Below are positions 43,596 to 55,993 of a stretch of DNA of 64,000 nucleotides, piece after piece. Both the position numbers and the translations under genes were made by a program. A model generated the notes under the pieces. It was not told the origin of the DNA, ran no database searches, and saw only the letters and a list, made by a program, of their open reading frames with translations. The stretch lies in the NCBI GenBank assembly GCA_963565915.1, contig OY751487.1:4216001-4280000 (forward strand), written 5' to 3'. Positions within the stretch are counted from its first letter, which is position 1. Each line of letters starts with the position of its first letter. Source of the DNA: Entoloma clypeatum (taxonomy: Eukaryota > Basidiomycota > Agaricomycetes > Agaricales > Entolomataceae).

Positions 43596-46268
43596 ATGAC
43601 CTCTATCATCGGGGAAACCGCGCAACGCGTGTACAAAAATGTAACAGCGACCGCAAAAATCGCCGACCTTGACTGCAACACTTTCTATTCCGAGTCCTTC
43701 AAGGGTCCCTTCTTGACCACCGACCATGGTGTCAAAGTTTCCAACACTGACGACTGGTGGCGCACAATCCTTACCTTCACTCATACTGCCCTTCTCACAC
43801 TTCTGTAGGCTCAAAGTAACAGAGGAGGGTACTGGACCTTCACTTCTAGAGGACCAAATTGCCAGAGAAAAGATCCACCGGTTCGACCACGAACGTATCC
43901 CTGAGCGCGTCGTCCATGCACGAGGTTCTGGCGCCCATGGGTACTTCAAGGTCTTCGACAATAGGGCGTCGAAATACACCTTTGCTCCAGTTTTGACTGA
44001 TCCATCAAGGACCACACCAGTCTTCGTGCGTTTCAGCACCGTACAAGGCTCAAAGGGCAGCGCCGTATGTTGATTGATCACAGTTGGTTCTTTACCTTCA
44101 CTTTGTCATAGGATACCGTGCGCGACGTCCGTGGATTCGCCGTTAAAATGTACACCGAGGAAGGAAATTGGGACATAGTAGGCAACAACATCCCTGTTTT
44201 CTTCATCCAAGACGCTATCAAGTTCCCCGATATCATTCACGCCGTCAAACCGGAACCGCATAACGAAGTCCCTCAAGGACAGTCTGCCCATAATAATTTT
44301 TGGGACTTTCTAGGCTTGCAACCTGAATGTAATAAGTCTTTGAGATTTCCGGGTTTTATTTGCTCAAACACTCCACAGCCGCGCACATGGCGATGTGGGT
44401 TATGTCTGATAGAGGTAAGGCCTTTCGCTTCTGTCAATGCAGTTGGAGGGTTGATGTTCTGCTCAAGCGATCCCGCGCTCCTTCCGCATGATGCAAGGCT
44501 TTGGCGTCAACACATACACTCTGATTAATGCCCAGGGTCAGCGTGTCTTCGTCAAGTTCCATTGGATTCCGGAACTCGGTGTTCATAGTTTGGTCTGGGA
44601 TGAAGCTCTCAAAATCGGCGGTCAAGATCCAGGTAGGGTTTTGTTGACGATTGCAGAGCAACCTTAATTCAAAGTATGCTTTTCAGATTTCCACCGTAAG
44701 GACTTGAACGAGGCCATCGTGAATGGATGTTATCCGAAGTACGTTCTGGCCATACAGACTATTCAAGAGGAAGATGAACACAAATTTGAATTCGACATAC
44801 TTGACGCGACGAAAGTCTGGCCGGAGGAACTCGTCCCTCTCGAACCCATCGGCGAACTTATCCTGAATCGTACGGTGGAAGAATTCTTCCCAGAGACTGA
44901 GCAAGTCGCGTTTTGCACTTCCCATGTTGTTCCTGGGATCGGGTTTAGCGACGACCCCCTCCTTCAGGGCCGCAATTTTTCCTATTTCGACACCCAGATT
45001 ACTAGGTTAGGCACCAATTGGGAACAAGTGAGTGTCAAGCATTTCATTCAGAGCTTTCATTCAGAGCTTCGGCTCTAGCTCCCGATCAATAGGCCTATCT
45101 GTCCAGTTATGAACCACCACCGTGGTGGACAAAAACAGCATCGTATCGTAAAGGGCACAGTTAATTACTGGCCAAATCGCAAAGAGATCGGAGCACCCAT
45201 ACCGGCTGCAGAGGGCGCATATGTTGAGTAAGTCTTTCAAAAACCAAATACGTCTATCCTTTGACTAAACCTGGACAAATAGACACCCACAGAAGGTGGC
45301 AGGCATAAAGCAGCGATTCCGTGGGCTCAAATTCGGAGAGCACTTCAATCAGGCTCAACTGTTCTTTAACTCTTTATCGCCTCATGAACAAGCCCACCTT
45401 GCATCCGCAATCTCATTTGAGCTTAGCCACTGCGATGATCCTGTCGTGTCGAAGACATATGTAGCCAATGTTCTCAACAACATCGATCATCAATTAGCCA
45501 GGACGGTTGCCCAAAACGTTGGAGCCGACGTTCCGGATGCTCCTGCGCGCGCCCACTGCAGCAAAAAGTCAGAGCCACTTTCGCAGACGTACTACATGCC
45601 CAAATCGCCGACTATTGCTTCTCGCCGGATCGCCATATTGCTCGCAGATGGCTTCAATCTCAAGGAAGTTTTGGCTGTTCGTGCTGCTTTAGCTAGTGCC
45701 GGTGCCGTGAACTACCTTATTGGTCCTCGCCGTGGTGAGGTCTATCCGGAGGGCGCTGGTGGCGTACTTTCGGAGACGGGCATTGGGGTAGACCATCATT
45801 GGGAAGGCCAACGATCGACCTTGTTCGATGCCTTGTTCATTCCTTCGGGATTAAAACATTCGAAGTCATTGTCCAATAACGGTCGCACAGTGCATTGGGT
45901 GCGTGAGGCCTTTGGACATTGCAAAGCTATTGGGGCGATTGGCGAAGGTGCGTACTCTCTGCCTGCTCATTCGGTGTATACAGTATGTAGTCAATTGTTA
46001 ATCGCTTTGCGTGACAGGCGCTGCGTTCGTTTCACAAGCACTCGCATTGGATGACATGCAATATGGCTTGGCCCCCGACAATGACAACGTTATAACGTGC
46101 TATGGAGTTGTAAGCACCGGAAAGTATGGCGTGGTCTCTGCAGTCGTTGATGCAGTCAAGATCGCACCTGGAGAGAAGGGATTCGTTTCCAACTTTGCGT
46201 TTGAAATCAGCAAGCATAGGTGCTGGGAAAGGGAGAGCGTCGGGTTGACATCCATGGTTGCTTATTGA
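43596..46268 (+). CDS. Large-subunit catalase with C-terminal GATase/DJ-1-like domain
   Basis: Catalase breaks down hydrogen peroxide. After [20 protein letters not shown] come [20 protein letters not shown] and [13 protein letters not shown], with the catalytic His. Next is [19 protein letters not shown], then [19 protein letters not shown] with the catalytic Asn region. Then come [40 protein letters not shown] and [11 protein letters not shown], with the proximal heme-ligand Tyr, and LPINRP. About 150 residues at the C-terminus form the flavodoxin-like domain of large catalases ([20 protein letters not shown], then [20 protein letters not shown]). No clear signal peptide. Several introns of 50-60 nt, including the one splitting CAACCTGAA|T from CCGCGCAC at about 44329. 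The frame is intact throughout. Confidence 0.95.
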
Positions 46269-47274
46269 TTTTCGTTCCATTCTCTTTTGCCCTTTGCCCT
46301 ACCTGAAACACGTTAGCATTATCAGCGACCAAGTTAAGCAGTTGCGAACGCATTTGCAGTGTCGAGTATCGTCGGGACTTGTGTTGCCCCGGCCTTCAAC
46401 AGTCTTCCCTGACTGCTTACCGTACATGACTTCATTTCCGAAACTTGTTCAATTTGGACAAGTGCATCAAAGCTTAAATACCCCGCGGATACACGCCTCC
46501 ACCTCTGTATCCAGAAAAGTTTTTATAACCAACTTGCCTGCTGGCTGGTTGGCGGCGAAGGTGATACGTGTATCAAACCACGAATTCTTCTGGAAGCTTG
46601 TACTTGTTCTCCGTCCATGTGCTAATCCGACCCTCACTCAAATTGACCCTATTACGATCATGATCTCGCCTGCCAGGCTCTAATCCCCGTAAGTACTAGG
46701 AAATGAATGTTACTGTAACGGCAATATTAATGATGGAATCCACATCCTTTCTTAGCCTTTCTGGTCCTCCGAACGCCGGCAGTACCTGGCAGATGATGTT
46801 CCCAATACCCTGCGTATCTGCGAGAAGATACTAGAGAACACTACGTAAAGTCATCCACATCTTGACTTCTACATAGCTGGCGTAAAACTAGGGCGCTTGA
46901 TGGATGTCGGGCATTGTCAGCTCTTATTCGGATCTTGGGTCGTCATGGTTGGACGTGCATTTCGCCCATTACATCAATCAGGACCGCACAAATTGCTCAC
47001 TTGCTGAAGATTTTGTCTCTTTCGGGGAATATGAAGCTCCATATGCCTTCTAGCTAGAAGGGTGTGAGGCATTTTCCTTCTTCGCATCCATTTTCGGGGC
47101 GCTCGATGCCGGCAACACCAAAATATTTTCCCATCGCCTCTCATCCTGCTGCCATTCACGCAAAGACAGGATCAAAATGAAGAATGGGGGAATCGCAGGG
47201 GTGCGGGCGGCGCATCATTTAAAAGGTTGCTGGAGGGGACACTTTTTTTCATCTTGGCCCCCCCACTTCCTGCT
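46269..47274. other. Intergenic with laccase promoter
   Basis: About 1 kb after catalase. The plus-strand open frame to 46683 matches nothing. A tttaaaag box at 47218-47225 lies 50 bp before the laccase ATG and may act as a TATA element. Confidence 0.5.
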
Positions 47275-49444
47275 ATGCGTCGTACAGCCAAGCTCGTCGG
47301 TCTCTGTGCACTCTTCAATGTTGCCAATGCGGCGATCGGCCCTCAAGGGAATCTGGTGATTTCCAGCAAGAAAATCAGTCCCGATGGCTTTGAACGAGTG
47401 TAGGTCGCCTCCTCAGTTTGTGACGCGTCAATTGACCATACAAATACTATGTAGAGGAACGCTTGCTGGCGAGACAGAGGATACAGCGATCTTTCCAGGC
47501 CCTCCTATCATCGGCACAATGGTAATTTCTGTTGGATGACCTCGGTGAATCTGGCTGTTGACAATACAATCAAGGGAGATCACTTCAGTCTCAATGTAGT
47601 GAACAAGCTATCGGACCCAAGTCTCTTGCGTAGCACCAGTATCGTAAGTTTTTTCCTGGTCACGCCGAAATCCCCCTTTGCTAACCTTGACAAGCACTGG
47701 CACGGGATTCACCAAGCGGGAGGGTCGAACTGGGCTGATGGCGCAGCTTTTGTTACTCAATGCCCTATTTCGCAGGGCGAGTCCTTTTCATATGAATTCA
47801 ATGTGGGATCGCAAGCTGGTACATATTGGTACCATTCCCATCTGTGTACGAGCCTCTCATGTTTAATCATATTGTTTGCTGAAACACTGCACCTTAGCAA
47901 CACAGTATTGCGATGGCCTTCGAGGAGCTTTCATCGTGAAAGATCCCAACGATCCCCACCGCCTCCTGTACGACGTAGACGATGGTGAGTCCTCCAGTTG
48001 TAATGGGGAAAGAACAACCCTGATCTCTTTTACCAGAATCCACCATCATCACTTTGTCAGACTGGTAAGTGGCTACTAATCTTATTGGGCCTTTGCTGAT
48101 CAATGACTATAGGTATCACAAAATTTATACAGGAGGCGTGCCGCCCCAAGCTAATTCAACATTGATCAACGGCAAAGGTCGTTATATTGGAGGGCCTCAG
48201 GTCGACCTAGCCATTGTCAATGTAATAAAGGGTAAACGGTACCGCTTCCGCATCATTTCGATGTCCTGTGAACCATCTTTCAACTTCGCGATCGATGACC
48301 ATTTGATGACCGTTATCGAGGCGGATGGAGAATACACAGTGGCCTCACAAGCCGTTGACAACATTCAAATTCACGCCGGACAACGTTATTCGGTTGTTGT
48401 CAAAGCTGACCAGGAAGTCGCAAACTACTGGATTCGGTCAAACCCCGATGCGCGAGCAAAACCTGGGTTCGACAACAACAGAAATCTTGCCATCCTTCGA
48501 TATGCGGGCGCCCCGGACGCGGATCCGACCGAAGATCCACTCCTTCGAACATCTTTCAATTGCTCGTTGAACGAGTTTGACTTACGTGCACTGTATGGGT
48601 CTGCACCAGGACTTCCATGCGAAGGTGGTGCCGACGTCGCTATAAATCTCGTCACTGATGTCGACCTCGCGACATTGCACTTCACCATGAATGGTGTCGC
48701 TTTCGAACCACCTACGGCCCCCGTCCTCCTCCAAATACTCAGTGGTGCACAGAATGCGCAAGATCTCCTTCCCAAAGGCAGTGTGTATCCTCTCCCCAGT
48801 GATAAAGTGATCGAGATCACACTACCTGGTACTATCCCTCAGAAGGGCGGACCTGTAGGTGTTTCATTCGATGTCCAGTGTAGTTTCTGACTTCGCATGA
48901 ATGTAGCATCCTTTCCATTTACACGGTGTATGTTTCCGTTGACTGATGGGGATCTCCATGTTACTCAGAGTTTTTTTTCCTAGCATTCTTTCTCTGTCGT
49001 ACGAAGTGCGGGCAGTCAGTCTTATAACTATGACAACCCTGTGCGTCGAGATACCGTGGCCACCGGCAACGAAAATGACAACACGACTATCCGATTTGTA
49101 ACCGATAATTCGGGTCCCTGGTTTTTGCATTGGTATGTTGGCAAGACCCTAATCGCTGCTCAACCACTGACTGCCGCTTTATAGCCACATGGACTTCCAT
49201 CTTGAACTGTACGCTGTCCACTAGTGTGAACGTTGGGCTGCGTCTAACAAGCTAATTCCGTAACAGGGGCCTCGCAGTAGTGTTTACTGAGGATATTCCA
49301 AGTATCCCTAGGAAGATCAAACCCCCTTGTAAGAGCTACTTCTCGCATTGTAAGCAGCTCTACAATATACTGACATCGTATTCAGCTGCTTGGGACCAAC
49401 TCTGCCCGGCTTATGATGCCTCTCTCAAGCATGGTGTTGCATAA
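47275..49444 (+). CDS. Laccase (secreted multicopper oxidase)
   Basis: A secreted blue-copper oxidase of phenols, with roles in lignin, pigment or fruit-body biology. Signal peptide: [19 protein letters not shown]. Copper motif L1 is [10 protein letters not shown]2 is [19 protein letters not shown], rejoined by an intron at 47844. L3, HPFHLHGHSFSVV, is rejoined by an intron at about 48920. L4, [20 protein letters not shown], has introns inside. All 10 copper-binding His and the Cys are visible. The residue ten after that Cys is Leu (HLELGL), so a low- or middle-potential class. About ten short introns. It ends [14 protein letters not shown]. Followed in tandem by a laccase relic. Confidence 0.95.
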
Positions 49445-49659
49445 GCAATGGCAAGTGAAGGATTGTCCCGAGACAGTATTGCTTCCTTAATCACTCATAT
49501 ACCCTTCTTTATCCGCGGCCAGCGTTGCAGCATACCTAATGAAATCCATTCACCTGATGAAGATATGAGCAGCGTGGTTTAACTGTCTTAAGAAGTAACT
49601 GAAAGTTTATGATGCTCGGGATGGATCCTTCGTAATAAATATGACCCACTCGTACTTGT

Positions 49660-50730
49660 GTACTTCTCGACAATTTCGAGGATCGTTCGATCTACGTGCG
49701 TTGTACAATCCCTCAGCATGAGGACATCTACCACAAGGCGATGCGTTACTGCTTCTGTGATATTCATCGGTGTCCTAAGCGCCGTCCTTCAACTTCTCCA
49801 TCGACCACTTGAACTGGCATGAGACGACAATCGTTGCACCTGACGGAGAAAACACCACACCCTTGCTTGTCAACATTCGGCAGTTGTTCAAGCAATGCCC
49901 AAGTAAACCAGCCAGTACTAGACAACTATTGGATCCGATCCAACCCTGATGAGCGACGAAAACCTGGCCATCCTCCACTACCAGGGTGACCAGACTCGGA
50001 GGCACTGGTCTACGGCAGATCCAGCCCTACTGACTTCAGTCAACCACGCATTTAGCCACGCATCGAATGAGTAACCAATGCAACTGCATCAGGACGTCCA
50101 ATACCAGTCGCTTTTACCTTCGTGACAGCCTTCGACCCCGCAGCCTCCCATTTCACAATGAATGGTGCAGCCTTCCGATCGCGGGATGTCCTAGTCCCCC
50201 GTCTAGTACCCACCTCAACGGCAGTATATATCCATTGCCTGGTAAGTACACTTCCCGGTACGAATACCAAAGGTGGCGGACCTGTAAGCCCTGATATTCG
50301 AAGACATTCAGCCAGTTGTCTGATTTTTGCCCCTCGAATTTAGCATACTTACCTTCCATTTGCGCGGTGAAGGTTCCCCGTCAGATAGCTGTGTCTAGCA
50401 CCCCCTGCTCTGTTGTGCGCAGCGCGGGAAGTACACAGTACAATTACGACAACCCCGTGAGACACGACACAGTGAGGACTTGCAACCAGGGCGACAACAT
50501 GACCATCCGGTTCGTAATTGATACCCGGGTGCCTTTTTTTTTTTTTTTGCATTCGTGAGTCTACTCAGGCTACAACTTCGACTATGTCTTGTTGGGCAGC
50601 TAACTGTTCTTTGTTACGCAGCCAAAATCCATATGTCCATGGATACAGCTCAGATGAATAATGAATTGCATCCAAGCCATTCACGATAGCGGCCTCGCGG
50701 CTGTCCTGGCAGAAGCCCCACGGGGAATGG
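49660..50730 (+). pseudogene. Laccase relic, scrambled and frame-broken tandem copy
   Basis: Short stretches match the intact laccase just upstream but in broken frames and out of order. In order of position they are: FDLRALYNPSA then stop (about 49688-49721); SFNFSIDHL (about 49790), equivalent to [20 protein letters not shown] (about 49925-49955); HFTMNGAAF (about 50152), GSIYPLPG (about 50221); [20 protein letters not shown] (about 50406-50466); NMTIRFVID (about 50499). In the intact gene FDLRALYG comes after NYWIRSNPD, so the first block is displaced. The L1, L2 and C-terminal HCH sites are absent. Where the intact gene has GPWFLHC there is a T-run near 50533-50548. It cannot encode an enzyme. 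Confidence 0.8.
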
Positions 50731-51350
50731 CAACAGCTCTGCACCATTTATAACAGCCTGCCTGACGATGGCCAATAAGGCATCCAATATGCTACGATAT
50801 GTTAACCGTTCCAGGGAGTGCTGAGCACTGTTCCGTCACTGTGCGACTACCTCCGTGGTTCCTTCCGACGTTCATGTTACTTCGACGCTATCTTCTCGCT
50901 GCGTTGTTATTCGTTCACCTCCAGTTCTGAAGGCCGCACAATGGAGGTAGGCGGAGCCAGCCAATGACCATAATATCATGAGCTCCATCGCAAGGTTGAC
51001 TTGAAGAACATACCGGGAATAGTGGGGTCGTGCATGAGTTGTTTTTAGACGTAATTGGTTTTGGATATGAGGATTGGGCGATAATACACTACATTGCAAC
51101 GTCTTTGAACTACCAAGTGTTTAAATTGTTTTTGTGGGACATGTAAACTGCATCTGGGTACATAAAACCAATATTAGCTTCATAGACAGTAAACAAGAAA
51201 AATCGTGAAAACCCATCACGAAACGATTACATACAGTCGCGTAAAGAACCAAGTACGAACGTATATTACAAGGAAAAAAAAACATATTAAGTTATCAGCA
51301 ATTGTCGATCACGATACAAAGTCAAACCACAGATGACAGAAAACAACGTC
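50731..51350. other. Intergenic, AT-rich
   Basis: About 620 AT-rich bases before the 3' end of the regulator gene. No recognised gene. Confidence 0.5.
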
Positions 51351-54300
51351 TCACGAATCGACCTTCATCCCCTCCCTTTTGATCTGCTCCCCGTAGCTCA
51401 TCTGCGAGAACGACTGCTGTTGGCCCACACCACCATTAATGCCATTCCCCATCACGCCCGCCATCGAAGGCATCGCAGGAGTAGTCGCCCCCGACTGCGC
51501 AGGTGACATCCCCATCCTCGGCGTAATCAACCCACTCCCCCCCGCCCCGAACAAAAACCCACCGGAGAGCCCGTCCATCGTGTTATAGCCTGTTTGGTCG
51601 ACACCAAAGAGGGGAGGAAAAAAAAGACGGCACGTCAAAACGGACCGTACATGAGCAGGCGCGGGATGTGGGGCTGCGTACCGGGAACGAGGACACTGTC
51701 CCAGAAGCCGCTGCTCAGGATATTGTCCATCGACATCGCCGCACCGCCGCCGCCCATCCCGTTCGTCGGGTCCTCGGCCATCGTTGGTGGAAACGTGGAC
51801 ATGTCGGCGACGGGGCCCATCTCGCTCTCTCCAAAGTGGAAGTCGCCACCGAGGAGGTAGCTGGACTCGGGGAGGTAGCTTGAGAGGTGCTGCCCGTACC
51901 CGTTTGTTGACGGGACCTGCTGGTATGAGGGAAGCTGGGCGGCAGGGTCCTGGCATGCCGTGTCGTTGACGTTGGTGTTGGCATCCATGCCTGCCTGAAG
52001 ACCACCATTGTTGTTATTGTTGTTCTGGATAGTCTCCATCTTTGCGGTGACGAGGGCACGAATGAACGTGCTGTAGAGAGCAGGTGCGTGCTGTGCATTG
52101 ACCGCAACTTTCTCCAAGGTATCAGCTATGTCCTTTACGAGGGACAACGTCTTCTGCTGATTATCAAAGAAAGGCTCAAGCTCTGGCCGGACGAGCTTGA
52201 AGAAAACATCAAGACCCAAGGAAACAACCGCCGGCAACCCGAACCACTCACCTTTAACAGACTCAGCACAGCATACGACGTCAGCACAAAATGTGAGTCC
52301 GGCGAATACTTCAAGAACCCGCTCGGACCCAAACTATCTCTCACAAGCAACGCACACGCCGTCGCCGACGAATGACACCGCGCAAAGAAGTGCCCAAGAT
52401 CCACCGACGACCGGTCCATCGCGTTCTGGAGCCCAAACGCATTGAGCACGAGGATAGCATAATGATAATAAAACTGTGCGATCAGCTGCTTGTATTCGGC
52501 CACCTCCTGTTCGCCCTGCCCCTGCCACGGTCGTATCCACAGATCCCGCCAGCCGTCGACCTGAGCTTCGAACGTCTTAATGACGAGCATGAAGTCGGTG
52601 TGTGTTTGCAAGCCTGACGATGTGTCCGTTCCAGAGTACAAAATGTCGAGACAGCGGGACAAGACACGGTGCAGCTCCTGCAGCGCGTCATTAAACGTTT
52701 AGTGCGTTATGTTAGCCTTCAAAACGACTCACGCAATACGCTGAAAGGGCAGCGTCTGTCCAGACTGCGACGGGGGATTGACACCAGCGCCCAGCGCCGC
52801 GGATGATGGCACTTCAAAGAAGGTCAGAAAACTGTTCCAGAATTCCCCACGACGCACAAATGCAACTCACTCCTCCTTGATTGTGTGCGGTTTCCCCATC
52901 TGCGCACTAAAACTTCTATCCAGGCAAAAACACAGAATCCACGTCTTCTCGCGATTATGCACCTCCAAATCACGCGCTTTGCCTTCCTGCGTGTCCTGAC
53001 TCGTGACTGCAGTCTTGCGATGTAAGTTGAGGTCGGTCGCCATCCTATCGTTGTACAACACGGGTCAATAATGCATGACGTTGGGTTCACGGTCAATTGA
53101 GCGTACCGAATGGCCATGCCAAGCAGAAACCACGTCTTGTCCTGCTCGTACCGCTCAACGGCCCCAAATCCCCAAAGCGACAGAAGCAGGTACGCCTGTA
53201 CGATTTCGACGGATTTGTAGCCTTGCGCAGGGACGGAAAAGGCCAGCTTTTTGGCCAGCTCCGTTAGTCGAGGGTGGAGTTCGGGCTTGGTGGTATAAAA
53301 TTTGCTCGCAATGGAGCATACTGAAGATTTCGTAAATAAAGCGATGATGAACTGAGAATCGAGCACATACTGGTTGTCAGTAGGAAGGGCGAGCGGGAGC
53401 AGACAAGGGAGGGAGTGTGGAAGCTGCGTTCGAGAAGACTGCAATGCATCTGTAGTTGGGAACTAGGTGAGCATACAGTCAGTTTATCGGATGATGCTCA
53501 CGTCGATATGATCGAAGAAGCTAGATAAATGTTAGCAAGCAGCATATATGCAGACCGTGGAGCAAGCATACATATTGAACAACGCAACGACCTCCTCAGT
53601 GGACACAAAACTCAGCATTTCAGGCTGAATTTGGCGCTCAATGAATAACCGACGGAGGGGTAGAATCGTCATTGGTCCTGGTTTCATCGTTGTCAAAATG
53701 GATTTATCACCACAACAATTGATATCATTACCTGGTTTGAAATAATTGTCACTTGCGACGCCAATCTTGAGCTTGTCGTCCGACTTGTCGCTTCTTGCCA
53801 TCAGGGGGCTAGGATTTACGTGCGACCTGCGGTTGGCCAAGCTGGCTTCTGCAAGGAGACCCAAGGGATTGAGGGCATTGTCAGGAAGGGAATGAAGTTT
53901 TGGAGAGCTCGCTGGGACATCGCGAAAAGCAGGCGATTCGGAGGGAGGCGGTGAAGGCGAGGCGGCGAGAAGGGCAGATGTTGTGGCAGATTGGGCGTTG
54001 GCGGACGGGGAAGGGGATCTAGAGACCATTCCAGATGCGATGCCAGGGTTGCCGATGGAGCGCAGGACGGTATCTAGCGTCTTTTCCATTCGCTTGAGGG
54101 ATCGTGTAAGCAGCTCGTGTTTTCTTTTTAATGAAAAGTGTCAGTCCCAGAAAAGGGGTGTCTTAAAGAAGACTTACTTTGAGGAGCGTTTACCCCGGTT
54201 CGATTCTTCGAATATGCATTCGTGGTTTCCGGCTTGGCAGCGCTTGCAGGGGCCACCAGACTCTGCACCTTGGCATTTCATCTTCAGACGGCGGCAGACG

Positions 54301-54737
54301 GTGCAAGCACTGTGAGAGATGAGATATCAGGAAAGATCATTGTAATCGCGGTTGGTGACTGACCGAGAGCCCCTTGTAGACTTGACCTTGACTTCTTCCT
54401 TGTCGGTCATGGGGCTTGTTTCTTCCTTTCGTAGCCTCTTTCTGGTGTCATCGTTGGACAGAGAGGATGAGGGGCGTTTTCCGTTCAAGTTTGCGGCGGA
54501 GGTATAGATGAGCTTATGCTCTGTCGGAGGAGTGCCAAGAGTGTCTGAGCCTTGAGATGAAGGAGAGGAATAGCTTGGGGGCAATGTGAGATGCTGGGGA
54601 AGGTGTTGAGGGTAGTTCTGGTAATAGGATGGATAAGAAAGGGAGAGCGCGGGATCGATCGGTATTGAGGGTGAGGGCGGCTGCATGGAATGTTGATGCA
54701 TCGATGGCCCCGACCTGGACGGGTCACGGTGGGACAT
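51351..54737 (-). CDS. Zn(II)2Cys6 transcription factor with fungal_trans region
   Basis: Start ATG gives MSHRDPSRSGPSMHQHSMQP. The N-terminus is Pro/Ser/Gln-rich. After basic KRPSSSLSNDDTRKRLRKEE, a splice joins to the zinc binuclear cluster: CTVCRRLKMKC, then QGAESGGPCKRCQAGNHEC (CX2CX6CX8CX2CX6C). A basic linker and coiled-coil start follow (KHELLTRSLKRMEKTLDTVL). The middle matches the fungal-specific regulatory domain only by layout: PMTILPLRRLFIERQIQPEM, then LLLSLWGFGAVERYEQDKTW, then many helical exons. The C-terminus is Gly/Ser/Gln-rich with MSYGEQIKREGMKVDS. It would bind CGG-type DNA sites as a nuclear activator or repressor. Targets unknown. At least seven introns. Confidence 0.9.
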
Positions 54738-55993
54738 TGGACTGTTGAATGCAGTAGTGTACAAAAGATATTAAGACTCGGTTATCGGGGATAACTTACC
54801 CAACTTTTTTCCGGTACTTGGAGTTTGTTGTCCCGACTAGATGTCGGACTCAATCGTGGGTAAGACCGATGTTCTGATGTACGATGTTTCAAGTATTCAA
54901 GAAATGACAGCAGTCGTGGAATATATAGGCGAGTTTGGGTTCGATGTGCAGCTCAAAGTCGGGGGAAGGAGGTTGCTAGCAGGAGCACTGAGGTCGCAAT
55001 GGTGTGTGGTCAGGGCAGTCTCGCTGTAGTGGTGGGCTTCATCACCACAATGGTAACCACGTGCTCAAATTCTCACGCTCTTGCAATCCACAAGGAGATT
55101 TGCATCACAAAGGTTTGCTCACCTTTAACGATGATCGATGAGGCCTTGAGGGCCTGCAAATACTTGCGAAACCTCTCTCATCTCTGCCGCTCCTGGCCAT
55201 ACAACCAACGTTGATTTTTCGGTCCGCTATCGCCCGCCAACCAACTACTCTTCGACTTCCTGCTTGATTTCGATCTCCCACTTGTCAAACCTCGCTTCAT
55301 GGCATACAAGCCCGACTCCTGGCTTGCAACCCGACTGTGACACGAATAACCGATTTTGACACTGAGTACTCCTGACTCTTGACAGTTGCCACGTCTCCTC
55401 ATTGGGGCTCTGCTATCTTGACGACAGCTCCAGATAGATCATACCTAGAGCTGGCTTTAGACAATTCACTATAGCAAATATGCATCGTGCAAGCGTTTGT
55501 CACGCCCATGAACGTTTATCCACCGCTATGTACATCTTAGGCTGGCTTGAGACTGTAGTAACTTAATGCCAGTCAATCTCGCAGGGCAGTCCTTAGTCGG
55601 CCTAGTAAATACTAGTGTCCTCTCAATCCGAGTGTAAGCAGGCATGATATCAGCTAGTTTCAGCAGCTCAAGAGTAACATATGAACACGATTTCTTTTTC
55701 TGAGTCGCCGACTTCCCTGCTCAAGATCGCGTCGTCCGTCTGGTACAGAGTCCATTGCAGGAGAAATAGCACATCCTGACAAGACACGGGTCTGATAAAG
55801 ACACGACAGCGGCCACGTCGTCAGCAAGGAACATATTATCCCATGAGGACGATACCGGTGGTGAGCCGCTGCGAAGCGCAGTTTAACCAAAAGTGATAAA
55901 TAGCGGGCCAACTTGGTAGTAGTATTTGTCCAGGCTTGGTAGTGGCATCTGGATTGGCCCTTTCTCCCCGAACTACTCAACCGCCCACCCACG
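54738..55993. other. Divergent promoter region, TF / Cdc4-like gene
   Basis: About 1.26 kb between the two start codons. A 62-codon open frame at 54841-55029 is unrecognised and probably chance. No tRNA-like box found. The region from 55250 is AT-balanced with many short stops. Confidence 0.5.

Noticed and set aside
44118..44528. Apparent truncation of catalase at 44528
   Set aside because: Introns at about 44330-44380 and 44416-44470 restore [12 protein letters not shown] and AIPRSFRM in frame, so the enzyme is intact.
46258..46683. Plus-strand open frame of 141 aa after catalase
   Set aside because: Overlaps the catalase stop, has no ATG in good context and no recognisable motif.
54841..55029. 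Short plus-strand frame of 62 aa in the TF/Cdc4-like promoter region
   Set aside because: Too short, no homology, no supporting splice or promoter signal.
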